Shown here in pieces: positions 43,907 to 53,619 of a DNA stretch of 64,000 nt. Position 1 is the stretch's first letter. Every line of letters begins with the position of its first letter. The stretch spans positions 372,001-436,000 of the forward strand of contig JAGKQI010000069.1 of NCBI GenBank assembly GCA_018806915.1, given 5' to 3'. This DNA comes from Phytophthora colocasiae. Taxonomy: Eukaryota; Oomycota; Peronosporomycetes; Peronosporales; Peronosporaceae. The position numbers and the translations under genes were made by a program. The notes beneath the pieces were generated by a model. It was not told the DNA's origin, did no database searches, and saw only the letters and a program-made list of their open reading frames with translations.

Positions 43907-44299
43907 TGTAGTGGATGGCGGCTTTAAAAGCCCAACCATGACCACCGTATTGCAGTCGAGTACAACATGTGCTTGAAGGCAGCTACAGTGCTGTGGCTGA
44001 CCTGCACTTGGAATGCCTGCTGATAGCAAATAGTGGCTGAGTTGGCATTAAAGCTGTTATAGCAGCCTGTACTCAGGCTGGTAAGCGTTGAAGTTGTGAA
44101 CACCTGCCGTGGCCGAGCAGAACGCCCCACTAGGACGCTGGTGGCGGCGATGTAGTGTAGCGATTCGACATGCATGTTTTCCTAGTTCACTTTTACATTT
44201 ACGATCAAGTCGACAACTACAATACACTCGGCTAGACAACTGAAGGAAGTGCCAGCTTCCCCTACCGGTGTTAGAGTTTTTCAAGTGCGACCTACTACA
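43907..44299 (+). repeat. left LTR of outer Gypsy (393 bp)
   Basis: TGTAGTGGATGG...CGACCTACTACA, no difference from 57473-57865. No TGG-type primer site follows; instead AAAGAATTCTTT (44299-44310), a perfect palindrome, spans the junction. Confidence 0.95.
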
Positions 44300-44326
44300 A
44301 AGAATTCTTTAGTGATCAAGGTCAAA

Positions 44327-44950
44327 ATGACAAGATCTACGAGGAACAACCTGACGGCAAGTGTACCTTCCAGTACACCAACGGATGACTCGTCTACAGT
44401 GCCAATGGCACTGTTCATGCCCCTCGCAGCACCGCAACTCAAGAGCACGTCCCATGCAGCGCTCGTGCAATGGAGTAAACTGCGGAGTGAATATGAAGAC
44501 GAGGTAGCGATGCGCTGCAAGAACGATTCAGACAAAATGGCAGAAATCCTCGTGAGCGTTAAGAAATCATTCGACTCGAGGCTCCTTGCTGCCTGGTGCG
44601 ACTTTGAGTGGGAAATCAATGTTGCTGACGTCACCGACGATTTCATCTTGAAAAAGATTGATGAGATCATTTCCTCCATCAAAAACAAATCCGTGCCCGA
44701 CGTAGCTGCTTTGTTCAAGGAGAACGTCGTCATGGATATGCGAGAGTCAGATGTACGAGAGCGGGTGATGCAATATTTTGTCAGGAGCCGTGAGTTCATC
44801 GATGAACAAGGTTGGCAAGGGTTTTTCACTGGAAAGGAAGGGCCCCGATTGAAGTGCAAATTGCTGGTGGATTCGCTAGAGCCACGCAGTCTCCGCGATG
44901 AAGTTGCTGCCATCCTGAAGTATCAGAACCGGGCGGCCAAGGAGGACGAA
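44327..44950 (+). CDS. outer Gypsy gag, 5' part (split by inner element)
   Basis: 208 codons from the ATG at 44327. The protein is helical and charged with no recognised domain other than a gag-like layout; it includes QWSKLRSEYEDEVAMRCKND and YFVRSREFIDEQGWQGFF. The frame continues in phase at 53224 when the inner element and one ACGAA copy are left out. An upstream in-frame Met inside the LTR (44249) is less likely, since it lies in the LTR. Confidence 0.75.
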
Positions 44951-45271
44951 TGTGACGGGGGTCACACAGCACTTCACACAGAGGAAGGCTTGGAGTATAC
45001 AAACTCCTAGTGAACGGCAGTTTACTCGGTCCCCAAAGACTTGGGGAGACTAACTAAAGATTAGGTAGATTTAAGACTGAATATATTATAGATACTTGTT
45101 AGCTTGGCCTGCAATACAAAACTAAAAAGATATCTATAGTGTAACCTATATAGAAGGTGATAGGTGGCTGCGGAGCTTGATCACCTGCCACGTGTCACCA
45201 TGATGTGACACACCAAATGTATCCATTTCGGAAGAGTGACTAAAGTCACTCTTCAATGTAACCCCGTTACA
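44951..45271 (-). repeat. 3' LTR of inner Gypsy (321 bp)
   Basis: It differs from the other LTR by about ten events, including 1-5 bp indels. Hairpin-forming pieces: TGTGAC...GTCACA at one end, TGTAAC...GTTACA at the other, TCCCCAA...TTGGGGA, and GAAGAGTGAC-TAAA-GTCACTCTTC. Confidence 0.92.
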
Positions 45272-45283
45272 TCCTCCCCTACT
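45272..45283 (-). promoter_or_regulatory. polypurine tract of inner Gypsy
   Basis: On the minus strand AGTAGGGGAGGA directly precedes the 3' LTR, the expected site for plus-strand priming. Confidence 0.7.
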
Positions 45284-45449
45284 TAGATTCGACTCGTCCA
45301 ACTGTCAGAGAAGAGAGAAAATCCTTTCACATTTCTCTTCAATGTCGAATCGATCGACCTGCCGCCAGCTCTTATCGCTGCGGCTTCTGCTCACAGAGCA
45401 CAGGCGCACTGTCGTTAACGCGTACCAGGCTTCCTTGGAAGCCCAGCAA

Positions 45450-47640
45450 CATGTCTGCAAAGGGTGCAAACCCAGACGCGCGTCTTTCACGGGAAGAAGG
45501 CTGCAAAGCCAACTTCCAAGCCAGCCAAGCCTCGCGGCAAGGCTTTGGCACTTCATGAGGCCAACCGATGTGGCCTCCAGGGCTCTTAGCCTGCCCAGCA
45601 GCACTGCTGCGACGGCTAGCCCTAGCCAAAGGCGCAGTAGGTCTCCGTCCTGTGCGGCCTGATACTGACCGAATCCTCGGTTCGAGCATAGGGAACCATA
45701 GTCCCGGTTCCTGGAGTCCTTCCGAACAGGAAGCGACTCTTGTCAGCTACCGGGGCGGCGAGAGCGACAACGGCGACGCCGAGGGCAAGCTCGCGGCGGG
45801 TGCTCCAACCACGGAGGAGCACCATGGAGACAAGGACACCCGCGTCCAAGTCTCCCGACAACACCAGCGGCCGTGGTGGCGACACTACGCCACCACCCGT
45901 CAGACATCTGACACTTGCTGAAGGGCGCGAACGCGCCCGGGCCATTCTGGCAGAGGAGAAGGTGCCCAGCACCAACTCCAAGAAGCGTCATAAGCCACAG
46001 CCTCCTGTCAAGACATGACAAGGAGAAGGAGCCTGGAAGAGTTCTTCGGCCTCGACGACGTCGACGATGACGCCGATGAGGAGGAGGGGCTCATCCGCGA
46101 GCCCCAAGAGATCACTAACGATCTCGATGAGCAGCAAGAGCTCTTTCAGGCTGCTCAACAGCCAATGCGCACCGCACCAACGGTCGCACGTGAGTCTCAT
46201 CAACACGATGAGGACTCTGCCCACCAGCGGGGATACTACCTGCCCGATCAAGGCTCGAGCTGCTGCGTATCTCGAGCAGCTCCAGGACCCACGTCCTCTC
46301 ATAGGGGGCCATACCTCCAAAGGCGCCTATGAGCGGGCCTTGGTCTCAGAAAGAACCTTCTTCTTTCAAGGCAACCTCTGTTGCCAGGTGCGTGCTTCTA
46401 GCACAGCACCGAATTCCTCTCAAGGAATCACCTCGCTTCGCAAGAAGCCTGGAGACTAAGGGTGGTCTCAAGCCCACATGGGGTTAACCGGCGGGTTCTC
46501 CCAGAGAACACTGCGTCGTGGGTCGACGCTGAGGACCTCTTTGGCAATGGGTCCGGTTGGACAGTCAAGTCAACCCAGGAGTACCACAAACTCCGTGACG
46601 AAGATCACCTGAGGACATCCTCCGCCTCCGGGACCTTTCGTGTCCAGTTTGCCCACCGTGGCAAAACGGCAGCTCCATCATAAGATGGAGCGACTGAGAA
46701 CTGAGTCTCAGTCCAGCGCTCATAATGAGCGCGGGCATGGAACACATAAGCATCTGTGTTCCAATCCTCGTTCAGCGGCTAAGAAGCCGCGGATCATTTA
46801 CGAGGCTGCCGCCGTGCCTCTTCCCAGCACGCGACAGCCTTCGGGCAGTCAACCTGGAGCCGCTCAATCGGCTCCCAGGTACTCTGCGACGCAGGGTACC
46901 CGCGCCACTTCACTCGGAGCTGGCGCTTCCCACCGCGACGCTGCTCCTGGAGAACCTGCCCACATGGTAGTGGCGTTCTCCGTTCCGGTCAAGCAAAGCC
47001 GGAGGAGGCCCTCGCTCGACTGCTCTTTCGAGCCGTCCCCGACGTTGGGGACCCAGAGGCCTTCGACTGGGCCTTCTTGACCAACTTGTTGCTGAGCAAC
47101 AGGAGGAGATCCGTCTCTCCGAGCGCGTGTCCTTGCGCTTGAGGGTGCTCTTGGTCTTGAGCATGGCGGCTAAGCTGCCCCTGCAGCCGACCTGCCTGGT
47201 GTCTTGCGCCAGTTGGAAGACCTGCGTCTCGCGATGCAGGATCTTCATGGTCGTGTAGACGGGTAGTGCCCCTTCGCGGGCACTTGACTCTTTCGTCAAG
47301 AGGTTCACGACCTTCAGGCGACGATGTCTCGCCGGGGAGTCGCAACCGTACGCGTACTCCCAGTCGTCGTTCGACTCTCGCCTAGGGGCCTACCTTTGGC
47401 CCCTCGGTGTATCCACACCGCTCGTACCTTCCGCCGGGGTACGGCTTCGCCCCCTGGGAGTCACCAAACTCCCTATTACCTGGGCGCTCGGCGCCTGACG
47501 CTCAACCTCGCGTCGAGGAGGTTCACTTCCTCCTCGCGGCCGCCTTCAACCTCTTGAGGGGCGTGTTTCAGACGACCCACATAAAACGTCGGTGGGTCGT
47601 CATCGACTTAGGTAAGTCGATCGCAGGCAGCACTGCGCCT
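45450..47640 (+). pseudogene. candidate antisense ORF region of inner Gypsy, unknown product
   Basis: On the strand opposite to gag-pol, between integrase and the 3' LTR, protein-like stretches follow one another in broken frames: MSAKGANPDAR near 45450; RHLTLAEGRERARAILAEEK then SLEEFFGLDDVDDDADEEEG (45900-46090); YLEQLQDPRPLIGGHTSKGA near 46265-46330; ASWVDAEDLFGNGSGWTVKS near 46510-46570; SASGTFRVQFAHRGKTA near 46625; FLLAAAFNLLRGVFQTTH near 47530-47580. The acidic segment and hydrophobic/aromatic blocks look more like real coding than the minus-strand frames there. I do not recognise the protein. Antisense extra ORFs at this position are known in plant Tat/Ogre-type Gypsy elements. Frameshifts make it non-functional here. 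Confidence 0.45.
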
Positions 47641-50600
47641 ACTCAGGACCTTAAAGGGTCCAATGAAGCGATGTTTCAACTTGTTGCTCACCGTGGAGCT
47701 AACAGTGTTAAGAGGTAGGTTCCTAGTGTCGAGTAGCACTAAGTCACCCACATTAAATACACTAAGTTTCCTCTCCCATGCTGGTCTGAGTACTCCTTTG
47801 CTTGTCCTGTGCGAGTGCCATTGCATCTCGCACCCGGCTGATCACATTCAGCCTGTTGCCGACAAATGTCGACAACTTCTTCCGCAACGCGGCTGGTTCC
47901 ACACTGAAACCTGGGAGGAAAGCCTTTCCGAGCCTCTCCCCACTTACTCGAAGCCGCGGTGCCCCCACCCAGTGTGAGCGGCACCTGGGGTTCCAGCCTC
48001 GTTCAAGGGCAGAACGGCGTGAACCCTGCTGACGCGTACCGCGTTGTTGAGTGCAAACTCAACTGCATGGTGGCAGCCGCGCTGACCAAGAGCGCGGCGC
48101 CTCAGCGCAAACACTGCGCAGCACGTCCTCTCAACCACTCGGTTGACGCGCCTCAGTCTGACCATCGGTCTGCGGATGGTCCGCTGTTGACATCGTCAAC
48201 CGTGTTCCAAGCAATTGGAACAGCGTTTTCCAAAACGCAGCGGGTAAACCGCGGTCGCGGTCAGAGACAACAGTCTCAGGGCAACCCGTGATAGCGGAAG
48301 ACGCTTATCAGCTGAACAACTTCGCAGTTTGTTCCCCGGTAATGGTCTCAGAGACCGGAGCAAGATGCACCATCTTGCTCAACCGGCATACAAACACCAC
48401 AATGCCGGTGTTCTTCTGGTCATCGGCCGGAAGGCCGAAGACAAAGTCGAGACTCATCGACTTCCAGCAGTCCAGTGGGACTGGCAGGCTCTGCAGCGGA
48501 GCCGACGCGCGCCCCGCTGGCTTTTCACGCGCTGACATGTTTCACATGTCTTGATGTACTCTGGCCACCCACTTGTACATGTGGGCCCACCAAAACATCA
48601 GAGAGACCCCATGATAGGTCTTCTCGGCCCAAGTGGCCACTCGAAGGCACATCGTGTGCCTCGTGAAGTATATCATACTTCAGATCCTCGTCGTTCGGAA
48701 CAACGAACCGCGGAGGATCCCTGGCTCCACCTGATAGTGGAGCAGGCCATCGGCCCACTCATAGCGGTGGAGCCGTGCCCGCTGTCGAGGCGTAAGCCAT
48801 TCGACCTTGGCATCCGTGCCAGCGGACAAATACCGCACAATAGGGCGAGGGCGTCATCGTCCCGATACGCCGCCAAGCGTATTCGATCGTAAAGATCTCC
48901 GTCGTGGCCCTGACTAATATGAGCGAACTCATAGTCGGGCCTGCGCGACAAAGCGTCGGCAAGCGTGTTGAGCTTGCCAGGCTTATCTCAACGCGGAAGT
49001 TATACTCCGCGAAGAATGATAGCAACGCGCCATCCGCTGCGATAAGTGCGTGGCGTATGGATGGCTGTCCGGTAAGGACGCGTGGTCCGTATAGACCACA
49101 AAGGGCCTTGAGCCCAGAAGATGCACCCTGAACTTGACAAGGGCATACTTCATCGACAAGAGTTCCTTGTCGAACGGATATTCTGTTCGGCAGCCTTCAG
49201 CTGCCTGGACTGGAACGAGATCACCCTATCTCGTCCTCATCGTCCTGTTGCAATAGCGCACAGCCAATTGCATAGTCGGAAGCGTCACAGACAACGCTAA
49301 ACGACTTGGCATCGTCCGGCAACGTTGTGACGGGCGCGCATTGCAAGCTCGCCTTGATGCTATCAGCATCCTGGTGCTGGCGCTCCCAGCACCACTCTCG
49401 GCCTCCTTCTTCAGAAGGTCCGACAAAGGCTTTGCGAGTCCCGGCATAGCCAGCACTGTATAGTTGGCTAAGCTTCCAACCACTTCTCAGGTCCTTCTGT
49501 GACCGAGGAACAGGCCATGCCGCAATGGCTTTGACCTTGTCAGATCCGCTCGACCCCCGACGCTGTGCTGACGAAGCAGCCGAGGACCTTAATCTCCTCA
49601 GCTGCGAAGACGCACTTGTCGATGTTGGCATAGAGCTTGTTAGCCTCATGACCTCAACACTCGACGGAGGTGCTCGATGCACCTCTATAGCCGTCTTGCC
49701 TCCTCGGCACGGCTATGGACGAATATATCGTCAAAGTACGTCTGCGTGAACGCACGCAAAGGTCTAAACAAACCGTGACCAAGCGATTGAAGGTCGCTGG
49801 TGCGTTGATAGACCTTTGTGGCATTACCAGCCACTCCAGAGCATACCGCTCGGCGCTCACGGCCGTGAGCGGGATATCACATTCCCGGCATCAGGATCTG
49901 CAGTATCCATCCACCAGATCCAGCGCGCTATACAGCGTGCAGCCGGCCATGTTGTTCAACAACACATCCCAGTGAGGAATCGGCGTCTGTGCTGGCACAG
50001 TCGCGCGCTGTTCAGCTTATTGTGTAAGCATGAACCAGACGCCATTTCCCGTCTGGCTTGCGAACGCAGAAGGTTGGCGTCGAGTGCGGGACTTCTGATT
50101 CCCTGCACCATTCCCGCTTTCGCCTTAGCGGCGAAGAACGCGTCAATGACGTCGCTCTGCTCTCGGGGCAGGGGCCATTGACGCGTGACACAATATTTTT
50201 GCGCCTGGCACGAGATCAATCTCGTGCCTGATCCCTCGGTCTGGTGGGAGCTTTGAGGGTGGGTCCTGGACACCACGTCCTCAAACTCCTTCACTAAAGG
50301 ATACAGCGGATCCTTTGATTCTTCAGAATCTCGGAGCCCGTGCGCGACGCACGTTGCTTCCGGAACTCCTCCAGGACGTCTTCGTCCATCACTGAGGAGG
50401 AGTTCAACTCTCTGGAGTGGGCTCCGGCCTAAGGAGAACCATCTCCGATATCTCCCGGCCTTCAACTCGGCCAGGAAGTCCTCCATCGCGACTTCCTCGA
50501 GGTTCAATAGTTTGATACCTCAGGCAGGGGTGCCAACTCGATGGCCCCCGCTTCACACGCGATGCTTCCGGTCACGCTGTCGAAGATGTGATAGCATTTC

Positions 50601-51782
50601 TTCGACCGATCTGTGACCCAGGAGCCTTTAGCTCCTGTCCCAAGTCCTCGTGGACTTCTTCGGGATGGTATTCTACCAACCCCGGCTTACGACCATGGCA
50701 TGGGGTTAATCTTATTTCCACGCCAGGTGATGCCACTACGATGGCATCACGAGCTCCTCATGGTTCCGTGCGGAACTGCGTTACCCGCATCGGAAGCACC
50801 CTTGGTGTCTTCCTGATCAGTTATGGTCTGAGCGACCTGGTGCGGAACTACTTCACGCCTGGTGATGCCACTACTTCGGCATCACGAGCCTCGTGGCTCC
50901 ATGCGGAACTCTGTTACCCGCATCAGTTATGGTCTGAGCGACCTGGCGTCGAACTACTGTACGCCTGGCGATGCCACTACTTCGGCATCGCGAGCCATCT
51001 TGGCTTCCTGTGGAACTCTTTGATCCGCTTGTGGACCTAAGTTACCCACCGGTTAGTGCTCGGCACTACCACAGTCGCAGCCTGTACGTCGCTGCGACTT
51101 CGTGCGTGGGGCTCTGCTATCGTTGCAGACTCCACACGTAGGGCAAGGGCCTGCCTGCCGTGCCCCCGCCATCCATGGCCCACGATCACTTCTCGTGTGG
51201 GGCGATGTAGCACCGACTACACCAGCCCCCAACACTCCTCGGACGCTGCCGCGTCCTGGCGGTTCCAGCGCGAACGCCCTTTAGTCCTGACAGAGGTGGG
51301 AACATGACTCACCAAAGCTCTGTCAGAGACCGCAGGCCGGCTAGCCCCAATGGCTTTGCCGCGCCAATCGATCCAGGGCTCGTGCTTCAAGCCACGGCAT
51401 CCTCTAGGATCAAGTCGTACTTGTCCATCTCGAGGACAATGAACGACCTCCACGCTGTCGAAGTCCTCAAACTTCACAGCCAGGTCCACCTGACCTTGGT
51501 ACTTCCACCATCAGACCATCGGCTAGTCGTACGGCGATTCAGCTCCACTTCCCTCGCTCTCACGTAGAGCGTCCTCAAACTTTCCGCGATTCCTCAGACA
51601 GTTTGTCGGCGAGCAAAGTTCTTGCTCGCCCCAGAGTCTATCAAGACTCTAAAGGGGTTGTTAAACTCCCGTACACTCGCGTGTACCACCAGCAGCCCAC
51701 CGCCGTTCTTTTCTCCGCTTTGAGAGTCCCAAGATTCTCTGGGGCTAAGTCCCACTGCGTGTGCCTCCCGCACCACCCGCAT
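47608..51782 (-). pseudogene. inner Gypsy pol remnant (PR-RT-RH-IN)
   Basis: In order from 51782 downward: protease FRVLIDSGASKNFARRQTV; RT N-terminal part near 50500-49960; RT motif MPQRSINAPATFNR (usually LPQG) near 49800; then DKVKAIAAWPVPRSQKDLR near 49545; RNase H FSVVCDASDYAIGCALLQQD near 49270; LSFFAEYNFRVE near 49010; integrase zinc region VVPNDEDLKYDILHEAHDVP near 48690; integrase core MSLDFVFGLPADDQKNTGIV near 48440; and C-terminal FNVGDLVLLDTRNLPL with KLKHRFIGPFKVLS near 47760-47640. Frames change many times. Confidence 0.85.
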
Positions 51783-51788
51783 GGGGAC

Positions 51789-52841
51789 TTAGTGTTTCCC
51801 CAGCAGGGCGCTCCCGCCCCTACTGGTCCCCGGAGTTCCCTGACTCTTGGGCGCCGGCTTCTTCCAGCGGCCCTTAGAGCCTTGAGGCTTGAAGACCTCT
51901 TCCATTGCCCCCAGAGGGGCAGACACGTGCGAAGTGTCCGAAACGCCCGCACTCGAAACAGCGGATGCGTTTCTGCTCGGCGAGCCCCAAGTCCATAGGG
52001 GCTGGTCCCGAGCCTGCTCCATTCCCATAGGAGCACTGGCCGACGCCGTCGTCGGCCCGCTGTGACCTGCTGCCACGCAGAGGCAGGAGTCTGAGCCTGT
52101 GTATGGCTGTATTCTCCTGGAGCGCGACCTGAATCGCCTCCTCCATCGTGCTGACCTGCACGCGAACAGTTGCGTGCGGGCCGGGCTTACTCTAAGCCGT
52201 CCATGAACACAGTTACTTGATGTGTTCAGGTAGGGGTTCTCTACCAGAGAGATGCCGCGAGAACGCGCATCTCTTGGATGTACTCCGTGCAGGTCACGTT
52301 TCTGCTTGCAGGCTAGGAAGCGTGACCGCTGGCGATACTCACAGTTCGCCGGGAGGAATGCGGCCCGAAGCTGTTCGCACAGCTGGGCCCAGGATGTAAA
52401 CATCCAGGCGACGTCGCTTCGCGCGTGTACGCCCATGCCTTCGCCTGACCCCCCCGAGGTTAGACAGCGCGAAAGCGACCCGAAGTCGCTCCACCGGGAG
52501 ATGAGAGCCGCCTCCATGGCGAGCTCAACTTCGGATCCAGAAGTGAAGGTTTTCACCTTCTTTCCTTCATAGGGAAGAACCTTGAGTCTTAGCTTTGGGC
52601 TGAACCGGCCTCGGTTCAACCACAGGAGCCTCAAAGGTTCCTCGAACGTGCTCAATGAGCCCACGTTTCCTGTACATGTCGAACGCCGCCACGCGTTCGA
52701 CCTGCTCGGCCGGCGTCGCCGCCGCCAAGCTTCGAAGGTATCCATCCCAAAGATGCCTGCCATCTTCCGGACCGACTCAAACTGAGAGTCGGTCAAGGGA
52801 GGAAACTCACTGATCCATGGTGGCCAACTACTTCTGGCCAC
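51789..52841 (-). pseudogene. inner Gypsy gag remnant with zinc knuckle
   Basis: A 350-codon frame starts near the 5' LTR with MARSSWPPWISEFPPLTDSQ. A second frame overlapping its end (52161-51874) holds the nucleocapsid knuckle CFECGRFGHFARVC (CX2CX4HX4C). The frame change between the two parts shows damage. Confidence 0.75.
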
Positions 52842-52890
52842 AGAGGATTCAGGTAATCAATCTACCCGCGTAGGCGTAGGATTGATCATA

Positions 52891-52902
52891 TGCGCGCTAC
52901 CA
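52891..52902 (-). promoter_or_regulatory. primer-binding site of inner Gypsy
   Basis: TGGTAGCGCGCA on the minus strand, two bases inside the 5' LTR end. TGGT pairs with the ACCA end of a tRNA. The tRNA type is not assigned. Confidence 0.6.
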
Positions 52903-52904
52903 AG

Positions 52905-53218
52905 TGTGACGGGGGTCACACAGCACTTCACACAGAGGAAGGCTTGAGAGATAAACTCCCAGTGAACGGCAGTTCACTCGGTCCCCAAAGACTTGGGGAG
53001 ACTAACTAAAGATTAGGTAGATTTAAGACTGAATATATTATAGATACTTGTTAGCTTGGCCTGCAATACAAACTAAAAGATATCTATAGTGTAACCTATA
53101 TAGAAGGTGATAGGTGGCTGCGGAGCCACCTGCCACGTGTCACCATGATGTGTGACACACCAAATGTATCCACTTCAGAAGAGTGACTAAAGTCACTCTT
53201 CAATGTAACCCCGTTACA
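52905..53218 (-). repeat. 5' LTR of inner Gypsy (314 bp)
   Basis: Partner of 44951-45271, same ends, with small indels and substitutions. Confidence 0.92.
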
Positions 53219-53223
53219 ACGAA

Positions 53224-53619
53224 AAAGAGCTGTTTAGGCTCATCTTGGAGAAAGCTCTTGATCAAGACAGAGATTTTCAACGTCGTAAGCGCTCCCGCGG
53301 CAAGGATACTTCTGAGACAAGGCGAAAGGATAACCAGTCTGAAAGTATTAACAGCCAACAACGTACAAAGTACCGCAAGATAGAACGTGGTGACAAGTCT
53401 ACTGCGAAGAATAACGGTTCAAGGGTTAACCAAGGACAGAGGAAACCCGAAAAAAGAGACACTACCCCTCCGACTGGTGGATGTCTAAAATGCAAAGGTG
53501 ACCATTGGCTTATCCACTGCAAGGAAGCCTCTGGCGATGAGAAGAAGGAGCTGCTTCGCCAAATGCATGAACGGCGCAACCAGAACAAAGGGCTGAAGCA
53601 GACAGGGCGCGATGCGTGA
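53224..53619 (+). CDS. outer Gypsy gag, 3' part with CCHC-like knuckle
   Basis: Continues the gag frame for 131 codons and ends at TGA (53617-53619). Basic stretch RRKRSRGKDTSETRRKDNQ, then GGCLKCKGDHWLIHCKEAS: a knuckle of spacing CX2CX3HX4C, one residue shorter than the classical form. Full Gag would be 339 residues. The stop is in the same frame as the downstream pol. Confidence 0.8.
   Translation, partial: KELFRLILEKALDQDRDFQRRKRSRGKDTSETRRKDNQSESINSQQRTKYRKIERGDKSTAKNNGSRVNQGQRKPEKRDTTPPTGGCLKCKGDHWLIHCKEASGDEKKELLRQMHERRNQNKGLKQTGRDA

Larger units (their letters stand above)
44951..53218 (-). mobile_element. inner Ty3/Gypsy element, antisense, degenerate
   Basis: 8.3 kb, inserted into the outer gag with the 5-bp duplication ACGAA (44946-44950 and 53219-53223). 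LTRs are 44951-45271 (321 bp) and 52905-53218 (314 bp). The sense is minus: a primer-binding-like TGGTAGCGCGCA sits at 52891-52902 inside the 5' LTR, and a polypurine tract AGTAGGGGAGGA at 45272-45283 borders the 3' LTR. Gag, protease, RT, RNase H and integrase remnants run from 52841 down to 47608, all broken by frameshifts. The 2.3 kb between integrase and the 3' LTR carries plus-strand frames. Confidence 0.92.

Noticed and set aside
44249..44326. Outer gag starting inside the LTR at 44249
   Set aside because: The Met lies in the LTR, and the same LTR reading occurs at the right end without gag; the ATG at 44327 is the first outside it.
45305..46021. Minus-strand frames (45305-45604, 45622-45981, 45743-46021) as a 3' extension of inner Gypsy pol
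   Set aside because: They show no integrase or chromodomain features, and the plus-strand frames in the same stretch look more protein-like.
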